This document shows, piece by piece, positions 43,071 through 53,940 of a stretch of DNA of 64,000 nucleotides; the stretch's first letter is position 1, and each line of letters starts with the position of its first letter. Both the position numbers and the translations under genes were made by a program. The stretch spans positions 63,782,678 through 63,846,677 of the forward strand of contig OX246754.1 in NCBI GenBank assembly GCA_945910035.1, in the 5' to 3' direction. Under the pieces are notes generated by a model. That model made no database searches. It worked only from the letters and a program-made list of their open reading frames with translations, and was not told the origin of the DNA. The stretch comes from Brachypalpus laphriformis. Its lineage: Eukaryota > Arthropoda > Insecta > Diptera > Syrphidae.

Positions 43071-45746
43071 TTCAATAGGTAGTAATATAAATATTGTAAG
43101 ATGGAATGCCAGAGGTATTAGTAATAAACATGTTGAATTTATTAATTTCTTAAACGCTAATAAGGTCGATATAGCGCTAGTCACGGAAACTTGGTTGAAA
43201 TCCTCAATTCGAATTTCGAATTCGGTTTTTAAATGTTATCGAATTGATAGAGAAAATAGAAGAGGCGGTGGAGTAGCAATTCTAATAAGAAGGTCAATTC
43301 AACATAAGCTTGTGAGAAGTGTGCAAACACAGTTTATTGAAAATCTAGGTATAGAAGTTAAGCTAAGAAATGGTAGTACAGTGAAAATATTTTGTGTGTA
43401 TTTTCCTGGTGGAATTAGTAGAATTGACAGAAGATTAGGATTGAAATCCGATTTGAGAAAACTCTTTAGTACAACTGGAGAATTTTTAATTGGAGGTGAT
43501 CTCAATTGTAGACACAGAGATTGGGGCTGCATCCGAGCAAATTCTTGGGGTAATGTATTGTCTAACCTTGTTGCTTTGTTACCAGTTCGTGTTCTGTTTC
43601 CGTCCTATCCTACTTATTTTCCTGCTGGTTCACGTGGTCGTCCTTCTGTATTAGATTTATTTATTACTAATATATCTAGTCATATTTCTCAACCAGTATC
43701 CATAAACGATTTGTCATCAGACCACAATCCTGTCCTTTTTCAACTTCCATGGTCGGGGGAAAAAAACGTGCAATATATTCAGGATTTTAAAAATGCTAAT
43801 TGGGCAGTTTTTCGTTTAGAAATAAAAAGTAAACTTCGAAACTTACCTACTAGTTTAGAAAGTGTATCTAGCAAAGCAGATGTTGATAATATTGTCCATC
43901 AATTTTCTGAACATATACTTAGTTTTGCCGATTGTAGTGTACCAAAAATTGAAAAAATACATTCTTGTGTACCACTTCCAGGTCACCTACTAGAGCTCAT
44001 AAGGCTGAGAAATATGCATAGGCGAAACTGGCAAAGGTACAGGCAACCTATTTTCCAAAGCCAAGTAAAGTATCTAAATAAATTAATAGCAAAGTTCATT
44101 CATAATAAACGCAACGATGAATGGAATTCCAAGCTTAATTCACTAGATAAGGCATCTAAACCTTTTTGGAATATAGTGAAAGTCATTAAAAGTAAAAATA
44201 AGCAAATTCCTAGCCTTGAACATAGTGGTAACATATATTACACTGATTTCGACAAAGCCAATGTACTAAGCGAGAAATTTGCGGAAAATCATTCTGTAGC
44301 TCAACACCTAGGAGACGCAAATACCAACTTACTTGTACGCAACTCTCTGCAGGTATTTACCTCTCTCGTTGTAGAAACACCGGCGAGTGTGTTTGTAAGT
44401 GAAGCGGATATAAAATTTTTCACAGATAACTTAATTACTAAAAAAACAGGTGGTCTGGATAATGTAAGAAATATCTACTTAAAAAAAATACCTAAAATTG
44501 GTATTAAGTTTTTAACGTATATGCCTGTTTAAAAATGCAATATTTTCCAACTGCATGGAAAGAAGCCAAAATTGTACCTATTCCGAAAGCAGGAAAACCT
44601 GCTAATAGACCGGAAAGCTACAGGCCCATTAGTTTGCTAAGTAGCTTAAGTAAAATATATGAAAGAGTACTTAAGGACAAATTGTTAAAATTTATCGATG
44701 ACCAACATATTTTTCCCAATGAACAGTTTGGTTTTAGACGTTACCATAGTACTTGCCACCAAATTCTCAGAATTTGCAATACTATAAAGACAAATCGTCT
44801 TGTAGGGAAATCGACGGGATTGATACTCCTCGATATTGAAAAGGCGTTTGACACCGTTTGGCACAATGGCCTTTTATTCAAAATGCTTGATTTTAATTTC
44901 CCAATATTTCTTTGTAAAATCGTCCAAAGTTTTATGTCAAATCGTTGTTGTAGAGTGTATATCAATAAAAGTCCGTCCAATTTATTAAATATTGTCGCAG
45001 GTGTTCCTCAAGGCTCAGTTCTTGGGCCGATCTTGTACAACTTGTACACATCAGATATCCCATACATACCGGAATGCGAAATTGCTGTTTATGCCGATGA
45101 TACTGCAATATATTCGTCACATGAATTCGGTCTCAACATTGAGACGAATCTTTAAAATGCGGCAGAAATATTAATAAACTATTACAACAAATGGAAAATA
45201 AAAGTAAACGCGGAAAAGATTCAAGCTATCTTTTTCTCAAGAAAAAGAAAGACTTGCTTCCTACCGTCTAACCATTTGATAATAAATGGCCATCAGATTG
45301 ATTGGGAGCCATTTGTTAAGTATTTAGGAGTTTATCTCGATAAAAAACTAACATTTAAAGAGCACACTGCAAGGACATTACATAAAATAAGTATGGCTAT
45401 CAAGATGTTATATCCGTTTATAAATAGAAATTCTTTATTGTCAAACGAGAACAAAATTGTTATATGCAAAGTTATATTCCAGGCAATTTTACTATATGGC
45501 TGTCAAGTGTGGGGCAAATGTGCAGACTGCCATATCAAAAAATTACAAATACAGCAAAATAAATTATTAAAAATGATGCTGAACCTTCCCTGGCATTATT
45601 CCACCTCCGATTTACATAAGAGAGCCAATGTTGAATTGATCTCCGATAGAATTCGTAGACTTATCGGAACATTTTTGATCAGATGCGACCTCTCCAATAA
45701 CCCTCTAGTACACGAATTGAAAATTACTTACCATACATTAAACTGA
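43060..45746 (+). pseudogene. Jockey ORF2 (endonuclease-RT), one frameshift and one stop from intact
   Basis: 43060-44532: endonuclease NINIVRWNARGISNKHVEFI, ALVTETWLK, YRIDRENRRGGGVAILIRR, IFCVYFPGG, LIGGDLNCRHRDWG, YPTYFPAGSRGRPSVLDLFIT and LSSDHNPVLF (intact SDH). Then the linker and KKTGGLDNVRNIYLKKIP. A frameshift at about 44520 leads to 44535-45746: YFPTAWKEAKIVPIPKAGKP, ESYRPISLLSSLSKIYER, NEQFGFRRYHSTCHQ, LILLDIEKAFDTVWH, AGVPQGSVLGPILYNLY and YADDTAIY (45090-45101). TAA at 45153-45155 replaces a likely CAA Gln. The frame then reads on through KYLGVYLDKKLTFKEH, LLYGCQVWG and LLKMMLNLPWHYSTSDLHKRAN. All catalytic motifs are intact. Confidence 0.92.
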
Positions 45747-45774
45747 TTTCCGCATGTTTATTTGTACCTTTATC

Positions 45775-46210
45775 TTTTTATAATTTATTTACCTAGTTCA
45801 TAAGCTACATATTTTCTTGTTATATTTATTTATTTATATATTATTTAATTCATTTATATTATATGTTAATTTATTTAGTTATTAATTAATTAATTATTTT
45901 TTGTAAAAGTGTTGCTCTGTAACTATTTGTTAATTTATTATATTACTTATTTATTTATTTAATTGTTTATCTATTTATTTATTTGTTTATTTATTTATTT
46001 GATTAATACTTTATTTATTTGTTTATTTATTTATTTGTTTATTTATTTAATTATTTATTTATTTATTTATAAATTTACTTATTTATTTATTTGTCTACTA
46101 AATTATTTATTTACTTAATTATTAATTTATTTATTTATGTTATTTATTTATCTATTTATATAATATATACTAATTTGTTGCTAACTAAGCTGATTTGTGA
46201 TTAATTTATT
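45775..46210 (+). repeat. (ATTT)n-rich low-complexity 3' UTR of the Jockey element
   Basis: About 430 bp dominated by attt/atttg/atta units (tttatttatttgtttattta...), with interruptions. It lies between the ORF2 stop and the AATAAT tail, so it belongs to the element and was presumably transcribed with it. Confidence 0.85.
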
Positions 46211-46604
46211 CTGTTTTTGTTATTTATTATAATTATATTTAATTATATAATAATAATTATATTTAATTTGTATGTAGCATATTTAATGTTGCGCAAAATG
46301 GTGCAACTAATCCATACCATTTTATTCTACGTTTTTTTTTTTTTTTTTTTGTCAAATGAGGGGTTTTCTCGTTGTTTCCCTTCAGAGAATAATTCAATTA
46401 TTATAAGCTACATATTTCATTTATTAAACAAAATTTCAGTTGAAAGATATTCATAAATCCTCATATATCATATCTCTGTATTGTAAATTGTGTGGTGGCA
46501 TGCCTCTGTTATTTTATAAACGAAATAAAGAATAATAATAATAATAATTTGAAGAAAAAAAGATTTGCTCAAGCGTATTTCTTGACGTCTCGCAAGCCTT
46601 TGAA

Positions 46605-47624
46605 TTGGAAGAAGCGAAATTGGTCTATACGATTTTACCTCATTTGGCGGTTTTCCTGGTTTTAAAACCATAATGACTTCCGCAACATTCCATTGGCTCG
46701 GCACGTGTTTTAATCTAAGTGCAGCATTTATAATATGGAGAAGCTTAATCAATGCTTTTCTGGGTAAAACTTTGAGAATATCTCCGGTAATCAAATCATA
46801 ACCAGGAGATTTCTTAGGTTTTAGATTCTCGTTTTCATGTTTAAGTTCCCTTAGCGTTGCACTTGTGAGTGTCAAATCGTCAGATGGTAAATCCGTACAT
46901 CGTAACATCGTACGGTTTAAATGTTTCTTCCAGGTGGGCCGCAAAGACGTCCGCTTTTTCTTTATCTTCCCTCGCCCATTCATTTTGATTTAATTTGATT
47001 GGCGGCGCGGGGATTTTGGGCCTTTTGGTGCCTTTTACAGCTTTCCAAAGTGAATAATTGGAAACTTTTTTCGCTGTTAAACTTTCAAGGTAAGAGGCTA
47101 TTGCACGATTCTTAAAATCCTTAATAGTCTTCTTCAACAAATTGCACAGACGATTCAAGTGTGCTTTATGTTGCGGAGCACGACTCTGCTGCCATTTTGT
47201 ACGCGCTTTTCTTTTTTCCTTGACCAATTCTTTTATTTCCGGAGGATATCGTAAACCGTATCTGTCCGGCGTTTTCCTTGGATTAGGAGTATTATTCCAA
47301 GAGGCGAGCTGTACGATCTCAACGAAGCGATCAACTTCAAGCTCAAGTTCATAGGGTGTCGTAAGTGGAACGCTCAGTTCAACATTATCCTCAATTTCGT
47401 TCCTAAAGCCTTCCCAGTTAGTTGTTCGACTAGTTAATCTCGCTTGCTCTAGGTTATAGACTAGTTTTTGCTCAATGTCAAAATAACTGAGGAATGATCA
47501 GACGACAGATCAAAGCTCTCTTTAAGTTGTATGTTGTTGGTAGATATTCCTTTCACAACGAAAAAATCTATCAGGTGAGGTATTTTCGAAGTATCAGTTG
47601 GCCAGTAAGTCGGTTTACCCGTCG
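46605..47624 (-). pseudogene. family A ORF2 in A2, endonuclease end to RT start
   Basis: Reading leftward: GKPTYWPTDTSKIPHLIDFFVVKG, LSSDHSSVILTL (intact SDH), KRKARTKWQQSRAPQHKAHLNRLCNLLKKTI, SYLESLTAKKVSNYSLWKAV and AAHLEETFKPYDVTMYGFTI. Then, after the same frameshift as in A1, LPSDDLTLTSATLRELKHE, SPGYDLITGDIL and KSYRPISLLPI. About 240 bp around the frameshift are identical to A1. A2 keeps 18 bases (in KAHLNRLCN) that A1 has deleted. The shared frameshift suggests both derive from one already defective copy. Confidence 0.87.
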
Positions 47625-47629
47625 CAGAA

Positions 47630-48996
47630 AACCCTTCAATAGGGAGCGCCACCCTAACGAAACCAACAAACGGTAACCAACATGAGTCCTCCGATGTTAG
47701 TGAAGCCCAGCTGACGGAAAACTCACTGGAGAAGGAGCTACAGAAATGCAAGGCGGCGATTAAGAAAATGAAATTCGCGATTGACAGGCAGAAGAATATC
47801 AGCACTGATATTAAGAAAGGTCTTGCTGAACTAGAGGAATCATTGGACGTAATCAGCTTCCTTAAAAAGGGGCGGGATAGCGACCTGAGGCTACACCGAT
47901 CGCAACAACCTGAACTTCAGATGCGACAGGTCAACAGAACAGATGCGAACCACCAGGAGCCTCCAAAAAGTAGGACACCGAGCGGAACTCGGGAACCCAA
48001 AAAGAGACCACCATCTAGCCCCCTTGAAAAGGAGACGGAAAAGAAGAAGAAAAAGTCACCGAAAGTTGCAACTCCTCCAACTAGGCTTCAAACCGTGCGG
48101 AGAAGGGATGTAGCCCACAAAGATCTTGGACCCAATATAGGCCAGAAGGACAACCCCTTCTCGAAATGAAAAGAACCTAAAAAGCTGATCGAGAGCAAGA
48201 AGGCCAATGGTAAAGCGCGGACTCCCTGGGTGAAAGAGCACGAGAAGCAGAAAAAGGAGGAGGGAATGGTAATCAGCCAAAAAAAGATAAGAGACCAGCG
48301 AGGCACCGGCGCGAAGCAATCATCATAAGACCAAGAGGAGCAGAAACGTACGCGGAGATCCTCCAAGAAATTCGTACAAGGGCCAACCCAGATGAAACAC
48401 AAACGGAGATAAGAGCTGTCCGTCAAACGAGGTCCGGAGATGTCTTGCTTGAGCTCGGTGCAAAAACAAGAGATAAGGAAGGTTTTAGCTCATCCCTTAA
48501 GGCCATCTTGGGGGAGAAGGCAACGGTCCGAAACCTTGAACCAAAAACGATACTGGAGATCAGAGACATGGATGACCTGACAACAGTAGATGAAGTCGAG
48601 GAAGCTATCAAACGAGCAATCAATGACCAGAGGGTGGAACTTCAAATCACCTTAATGAAGGCCAACAGCAGGGCGCAAAAAATTGCTTTAGTTCAGCTGA
48701 ACGACCGAGTGGCAGGTGAGCTGCTAAAAATCGCTCGTATAAGAGTCGGGTGGGTTTTCTGCAGAGTTCGCCGAAGAGTAGTGGTCACGCGCTGCTACAG
48801 ATGTTTCGGCTATGGCCACCAGCAAGCTAATTGTAAGGGGCCCGACAGAAAGAACCAGGGAATATGCTTCAAGTGCGGAGTACAAGGCCATAAAATATCC
48901 GATTGCAAAGCTATTGCGAAGTGCTGCTTATGTGCTGAAGCTCGGGCCAGCACTGCTAGCCCATTTACCAGGGTCGGGAAACTGTCAGGTGTTTAG
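47630..48996 (+). pseudogene. R1-clade ORF1 with three CCHC-type zinc knuckles; one stop and one A-run frameshift
   Basis: The frame is open from the 5' end without an ATG: NPSIGSATLTKPTNGNQHESSDVSEAQL, then a lysine-rich helical region (ELQKCKAAIKKMKFAIDRQKN) and a proline/lysine-rich stretch. TGA at 48167-48169 is followed by the same frame (KEPKKLIESKKANGK). A one-base shift lies in an A7 run at 48279-48285, after which the frame is HRREAIIIRPRGAETYAEIL, DVLLELGAKTRDKEGFSSSLK and VTRCYRCFGYGHQQANC, CFKCGVQGHKISDC, CCLC. Length (about 455 codons) fits R1 ORF1, perhaps lacking its first residues. Role: RNA-binding gag-like protein. Confidence 0.87.
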
Positions 48997-49032
48997 AGGG
49001 GCACTTGAAAAGGCGAAGAGAAGCAGCGCACC

Positions 49033-51918
49033 ATGATGAAAATCCTACAAGCAAATCTCCATAAAAGCCGCACGGCTGACAACCTACTCTCACAACTTAG
49101 ACTCGATCTTAAAGTGGATGTGATGGCCATAAGTGAGCAGTATAAAAACAAGGACGGGCCCAGTTGGTTCTCGGATACACTCGGCACAGCTGCAATATGG
49201 ATACTGGACGCAAAGACGACCCGCATAAAAACCCACGGCGCAGCTAGTGGCTTTGTTTGAGTGAAATGCGATGGAATCACGATATTTAGCTGTTATTTTA
49301 CGCCGAACGAGAGTATCAGTATTTTTCGAGCAAAGCTAGACCGCTTAGAGGACGCCGTGAGAGATATTGAGGGCGGGATCTTGGTTGCCGGCGATTTTAA
49401 CGCCAAGGCCTTAGATTGGGGGATGCCTAGCACAGACTCACGAGGTGAGCAGATACTCGAGATGGCTGCCAGACTGGGGCTCTACGTGTTAAACGAAGGA
49501 AATACACCCACCTTCAGGCGTCCAGGATATACCGAAACAATACCGGATGTTACTTTCGCGTCAGAAGAGCTACTAGCAAAGGTGGAAAACTGGAGAGTCA
49601 TCGAGGAGTACACCGGGAGCGACCACCAGTATATCGTCTTTGACCTACAGAGGACCCGACGAGTCTCTAACGGACACCAGAGGCGAGCACCGAGGTGGAA
49701 AGTCAGCCGGTTAAATGAAGAAGTTCTCACGGCCACGCTAGAGGAAGGGAAGGAAGCCATCCAGGAAATGACGGGGACAGCTGAAATAAAAGCCCAAGCG
49801 ACGATGCAACTCTTACACCGCGCATGCGATGCGTCGATGCCTCGAATTAGAAACTCAATGGGAGGGCGAAAACCAGTGTACTGGTGGACGGAGGAGATCG
49901 CTGAACTTAGGAGGAGATGCCTACACCATAGACGCAAGGTCACCAGGGGAAGGCGAAGACACGCTGAAATCACGGAAGGCGCACTCGCGGAATACAAAAC
50001 CGCAAGATCCGAGCTCAAGAGGGCCATCAATTCGAGCAAGAAACAAAAGTGGGAGGACCTTCGCCGGGAGATCAACAGCGACCCCTGGGGACTCAGCTAT
50101 AGGGTTGTCATAAAAAAATTAGGAGCGCAGGCGTCACCCCCCACGATGACCGCAGAGCTAATGAAGAGCATAGTAGACACACTCTTCCCGGCCCACCCTG
50201 TTAGGTCAATGGAGATCTCTACTGCCCAACAACAAGACATCCCATTGTTCAGCGAAGAAGAGCTGATTCTAGCAGCTAAATCTCTTCAGAACAATAAGGC
50301 CCCCGGCCTCGACGGCATACCAGCGGCAGTATTGAAAACGGTTGCCAAAACTTGCCCACAGATACTTCTAAGTATGTATAATGGCTGTCTAAAGGAAGGG
50401 ATCTTTCTCAAGAAGTGGAAGGTACAACGCCTGGTACTCATAAGCAAGGGAAAAGGAGACCCGGATTCCCCATCAGCATACAGACCTCTGTGCATGCTGG
50501 ACACGGTAGGAAAACTCCTCGAGAAGATGCTAAAGCCTCGAATCACAGAAGCAATCCAAAGAGCAGGTGGCCTATCCGATCGACAACACGGATTCAGAAA
50601 AGGCCACTCCACGATAGGAGCAATTGAGGAAGTAGTCAAAACCACCCACCTCGCCCAAAGGGGAAATCACTACTCAAGGCGAATCGTCGTGCTGGCAGCT
50701 CTGGATGTGAGGAATGCCTTCAATTCGGCCAGATGGGGAGATATGTTAGATGCGCTCGAGAACACCTTCAGGATACCGCAATATCTTCTGCAAATTGTGA
50801 AGGACTATCTCAAAGACAGGGAACTTCTGTACGACACCGTGGAGGGTACTCACGGAAAGGAAATCACTGCTGGATCAGCACAGGGCTCAATACTTGGACC
50901 CGATCTGTGGAATATCTCATACGATGGAATCCTTCGCATGGAGATGCCCGACGATACCTTCTTAGTCGGGTACGCAGATGACATCGGTGCGGTGATTACC
51001 GCAAGGGACATCGAAGGGGCCCAGCTGAAACTGAACCAGGTAATGAGACGAGTACTCGCCTGGATGGAAGCCCATGGCCTTAGTCTCGCCGCGGAAAAAA
51101 CAGAGATAGTTCTTCTGACTAGGAAACGGATCCCGACCATTGCCGAGTTCCGAGTAGGTCCAGAAGTTATAATTAGCAAACCAGCAGTAAGGTATCTAGG
51201 AATCGCCCTGGACTCTAAATTCTCTTTCTGGCAACAGATTAAGTCCGCATCTGAGCGAGCTGCGAAGGTCACGTCAAGGCTGAGTAAGCTTATGGCAAAT
51301 ATCAGAGGCCCAACAATGAGTAGGCGACGACTCCTCATGTCCATCACCCACGCCATTCTTCTGTATGGGTGTGAGATCTGGGCAGACGCACTTAGACAGG
51401 AGAAGTACAGAAAGCAAATTGCCGCAGTACAAAGGCGAGGAGCTCTCCGGGTTGCAAGCTCCTATCGCACAGTGTCGGAACCAGCCGTCCTCGTAGTTGC
51501 GGGTGTGACCCCCATCGACCTCCTAGCGACAGAGAGGAAGTACGCCCACGACAAGAAGGCGGAAGTAGGGGCTCAACTGGCAGTCGCTGAAGCGACAGAG
51601 CTTACCAAGCAGGCTTGGCAGAGAAGGTGGAGCGCTGAAACGAGGAGGAGGTGGACAGCGAGGCTGATTACAGACGTCACGGCTTGGACAGAGCGGGAAC
51701 ACGGCGAAGTGAACTACTTTGTCACTCAATTCCTAACCGGACATGGGTATTTCAACCGATACCTCCACAAAATGGGTAAAGTAGAGAGCGCAGCCTGCCA
51801 ATATGGAGACTCAGCGGAAGACGACGCTTTCCACACCTTTTTCACCTGTAGCAGATGGACAGAGCAGAGGAATAGACTGGAGTCGGAAATAGACGATTTT
51901 CCCCGGAAAATGCTATAA
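49033..51918 (+). pseudogene. R1-clade ORF2 (endonuclease-RT), a single TGA from intact
   Basis: ATG at 49033: MKILQANLHKSRTADNLLSQL, VMAISEQY, GFV-TGA(49258-49260)-VKCDGITIFSCYFTPNESIS. The same frame then runs 885 codons. Endonuclease: LVAGDFNAKALDWG, YTETIPDVTF and GSDHQYIVF. RT: NNKAPGLDGIPAAVLK, KKWKVQRLVLISKGKGDP, AYRPLCMLDTVGKLLEK, RQHGFRKGHSTIGAI, LDVRNAFNSARW, GSAQGSILGPDLWN and GYADDIGAVI (YADD at 50971-50982). C-terminus: LLYGCEIWADALR, QFLTGHGYFNRYLHKMGKVESAACQYG...HTFFTC, a zinc-knuckle-like end. The TGA falls where a Trp is expected. No RNase H, as usual in R1. About 962 codons. Confidence 0.93.
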
Positions 51919-52296
51919 GCAAGATGATCTCGAGTACCGACACATGGAATAGAATATCTTCCTTTATCGAGACGGTACTAAGATCCAAAAAGAGAGAGGA
52001 AGACGCCAACATTCCCTCACAAATTACATAAAGTAGATAAAAGCCTTACCGACAAGAATGTATAAACCCGCACCAGTAGCTGAATATGAAAAAGCCGGTC
52101 CCCAGAGGGGAAAGAAAACGACACCACTCTGAAGTAATGCGATAAGCGGTTCCGGAGTGGATGGTGTCCAGTAGAAAGAAGGGTTTAAAGGTGTTTTTTC
52201 AGTGAGTAGTGAGTCTCACACTGCTAGAAACAGAGCGGAACTGTTTCCCGTGCGCCATAGCGTTTTCCACTACCCCCTAGGCAAAAAAAAAAAAAA

Positions 52297-52800
52297 ACCC
52301 GTCGAATGGAAATCACAACTGTACTCCATACCTGCCCCATAGAGCATTCTACCTTTTTTCGAGCTGTATCTTGAGCCCCAGAACGTATGTTTCGCATTAA
52401 AGTCGCCGCCGATGATAAAATTAGGTTTCAGCGATTCAAACAAGTTAGTAAAATCTGTTTTTTCAAGCGCAGAAGATGGTGGACAGTAGATAGATGAGAT
52501 TTTAAGAGTACGCTGACTATTTTTAACTCGAACCGTGCACAGTTGCAAAGTTTCAAGTTCTATCTTTAGGTCTTTGGATTGTTCGATGCAGTCTTTAATA
52601 AATAACGATGATCCGCCTCTCGCTTTTCCCGAAGGGTGACAAGCGTGGTAATCATTATAGCCTTTTATTTTTAAATGCGATTCCTTTTTTACGTGGGTTT
52701 CAGAAGTCAATCAAATAACAATATCTTTTTCACGCATGAATATTTCCAATTCGTCGAGTTTTTGCAAAAGTCCGTTTGCATTCCAAGTACATATTTTTAA
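52297..52800 (-). pseudogene. family A ORF2 in A2, endonuclease N-terminal half
   Basis: Reading leftward: ICTWNANGLLQKLDELEIFMREKD near 52790-52740, then SETHVKKESHLKIKGYNDYHACHPSGKARGG, LFIKDCIEQSKDLKIELETLQLC, ISSIYCPPSSALEKTDF, FIIGGDFNAKHTFWGSRYSSKKGR and GMEYSCDFHSTG, where R1 interrupts. Better preserved than the A1 equivalent but visibly diverged from it (about 11 changes in 86 residues of the shared open part). Confidence 0.85.
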
Positions 52801-53465
52801 CATTCGTTTGTCATTCATATTCTAGTTGAAGTACGCGTTTGCTGAGAATTATATTCCAGCTTAACCAGCCTATCGAGAATAATTTTATTTATTTTGCTTT
52901 GTTCTTCAAATTTCTCGAGAACAACCGACAAAACATGAGAGACAGGGTCCGTCGAAATTTCAAGGTTTTTTGGTTTTTCGGATGCCGCGGCCTGAGCGTA
53001 GGTCTGCACTCCTGCTGTCCGAGGGTTATTACCTGGTGGCTTTTTCGACGTGAACTTTTCAGTACCGATTCTTTTAAGAACAGAGGTCGGGGACTTTTCT
53101 GTTGTCACTCTTCCCCTCACCTTTTTGCGCTCTGAACCCGGTAGTTTTAGTTTGCCTACTTTCCCCTGTGCATTCTTACGCTTTGGCTTAGTTTGCAGTT
53201 TAGATTTTGCAAGGGGCTTAAGGAGCATATCTCTCCGTTTTTGCAACTACTTAGCTACTTCACAGCCTCTATAATTTGCCGGGTGCTTTCCCTTACAGTT
53301 AGCACATGTTGCAGAGGTTTGTTTATTTACTCCACAGACTTGGGAGAGGTGATTTCCAGCGCATTTCAGTACATTTGCGTATGGTTAAATCCTTGGCAAC
53401 GTTTGCACTGCGGAATCATCCTTAAATTTCTACGCATGGGCTCGATTTTGACCACGATCTGATAG
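52801..53465 (-). pseudogene. family A ORF1 C-terminal half in A2
   Basis: Zinc-knuckle region (53465-53250, frameshifted) and the basic tail 53246-52815: MQKRRDMLLKPLAKSKLQTKPKRK, KLPGSERKKVRGRVTTEKSPTS, GVQTYAQAAASEKPKNLE and KINKIILDRLVKLEYN. Homologous to 37060-37711 of A1 at roughly 80 percent residue identity. The copy starts abruptly at 53465, so its 5' end is truncated. Confidence 0.83.
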
Positions 53466-53940
53466 TAAACTAGCGATAAACGTATATTGAGTCTGACGAT
53501 ATGTGTTTAGCTGAACACTCTGACTTGCACAATCACACCTGGATGAACTTCAGCACTCATATATTAAACCGGAAGACGCATCGCTTCTTGACCCGATTGG
53601 CTAAAATATGCGTCTCAGACATCTAGCAAGAGCTCCTCAGGAGGAGGATGTGCGGTGAATGAATTCTCTCAATGGAATCAACGGTGACGCTTACAGGCCA
53701 GCGGATACCTTACTTGAGCTAATTTGACATATTTGGAGCTGAGGTCTGTAAGGATTTTCAATACTGGATCAGAGTATTGAAAAAAATATGGTGGTGGAGG
53801 AATCCAAAATGGGTAAACGGCAGCGCGGCAGGGGTTTCAAAAGGGAAAGGTATTGACTTCTTAAAAGGAAAAGCATGGGAAGCGTTCGATCGAGGAGATA
53901 CAGAGGTTTAAATGCAGAAATGATGTTCTAATATTTTATC
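53466..53940. other. unassigned spacer
   Basis: No motif or repeat recognised. It may contain degraded upstream parts of the RT fragment that follows. Confidence 0.35.

Larger units (their letters stand above)
42727..46547 (+). mobile_element. Jockey-clade retrotransposon, 5' truncated in ORF1, 13 bp target duplication
   Basis: Flanked by tttgaagaaaaaa at 42714-42726 and 46548-46560. It begins within ORF1 after a (CAA)n stretch, contains ORF2 (43060-45746), a long (ATTT)-rich 3' UTR, AATAAA and a final (AATAAT)n tail (46530-46547). It sits in the RT domain of family A copy A1, near the centre of the inverted repeat. It is a different Jockey family from A: the coding sequences are clearly distinct. 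Confidence 0.9.
35890..46604 (+). mobile_element. Jockey-like element, family A copy A1 (plus arm of the inverted repeat), interrupted twice
   Basis: The leader, ORF1 (36010-37711) and ORF2 (from about 37720) run to the RT palm and end at DVSQAFD (46604). Two later insertions split it: the RTE-like element 38588-41914 and the Jockey element 42727-46547. Without them about 3.6 kb remains. The rest of the RT is missing; instead the sequence flips into copy A2 on the other strand. Multiple frameshifts mean it is not functional. Confidence 0.85.
47625..52296 (+). mobile_element. R1-clade non-LTR retrotransposon with poly(A) tail and short target duplication
   Basis: A 4672 bp insert in A2. The target duplication is acccgtcg (47617-47624 and 52297-52304); in A1 the undisrupted site reads cggtttacccgtcgaatgg in the same orientation. 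It ends with about 14 A (52283-52296). ORF1 and ORF2 cover most of it. It is more GC-rich and better preserved than its host. It is not in 28S rDNA, so it is an R1-clade family without that target, or an off-target copy. Confidence 0.92.
46605..53465 (-). mobile_element. Jockey-like element, family A copy A2 (minus arm of the inverted repeat), split by an R1 element
   Basis: The minus-strand counterpart of A1 consists of 53465-52297 (zinc knuckles of ORF1 through endonuclease) and 47624-46605 (endonuclease end to RT motif SYRPISLLP). The R1-clade insertion 47625-52296 separates the parts. It is truncated at both ends: the 5' cut falls in ORF1, and the 3' cut is the junction with A1 at 46604/46605. 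A1 and A2 thus meet tail to tail, leaving about 260 bp of A1-only RT sequence as a loop once the Jockey insertion is removed. Confidence 0.87.

Noticed and set aside
46217..46456. Phe/Ile-rich ORF as a membrane peptide
   Set aside because: Product of low-complexity AT-rich 3' UTR sequence of a Jockey element.
36010..53465. Inverted repeat as a chimeric-read or assembly artefact
   Set aside because: The arms differ by point changes and indels, and each carries its own insertions with perfect target duplications, which an artefact would not produce.
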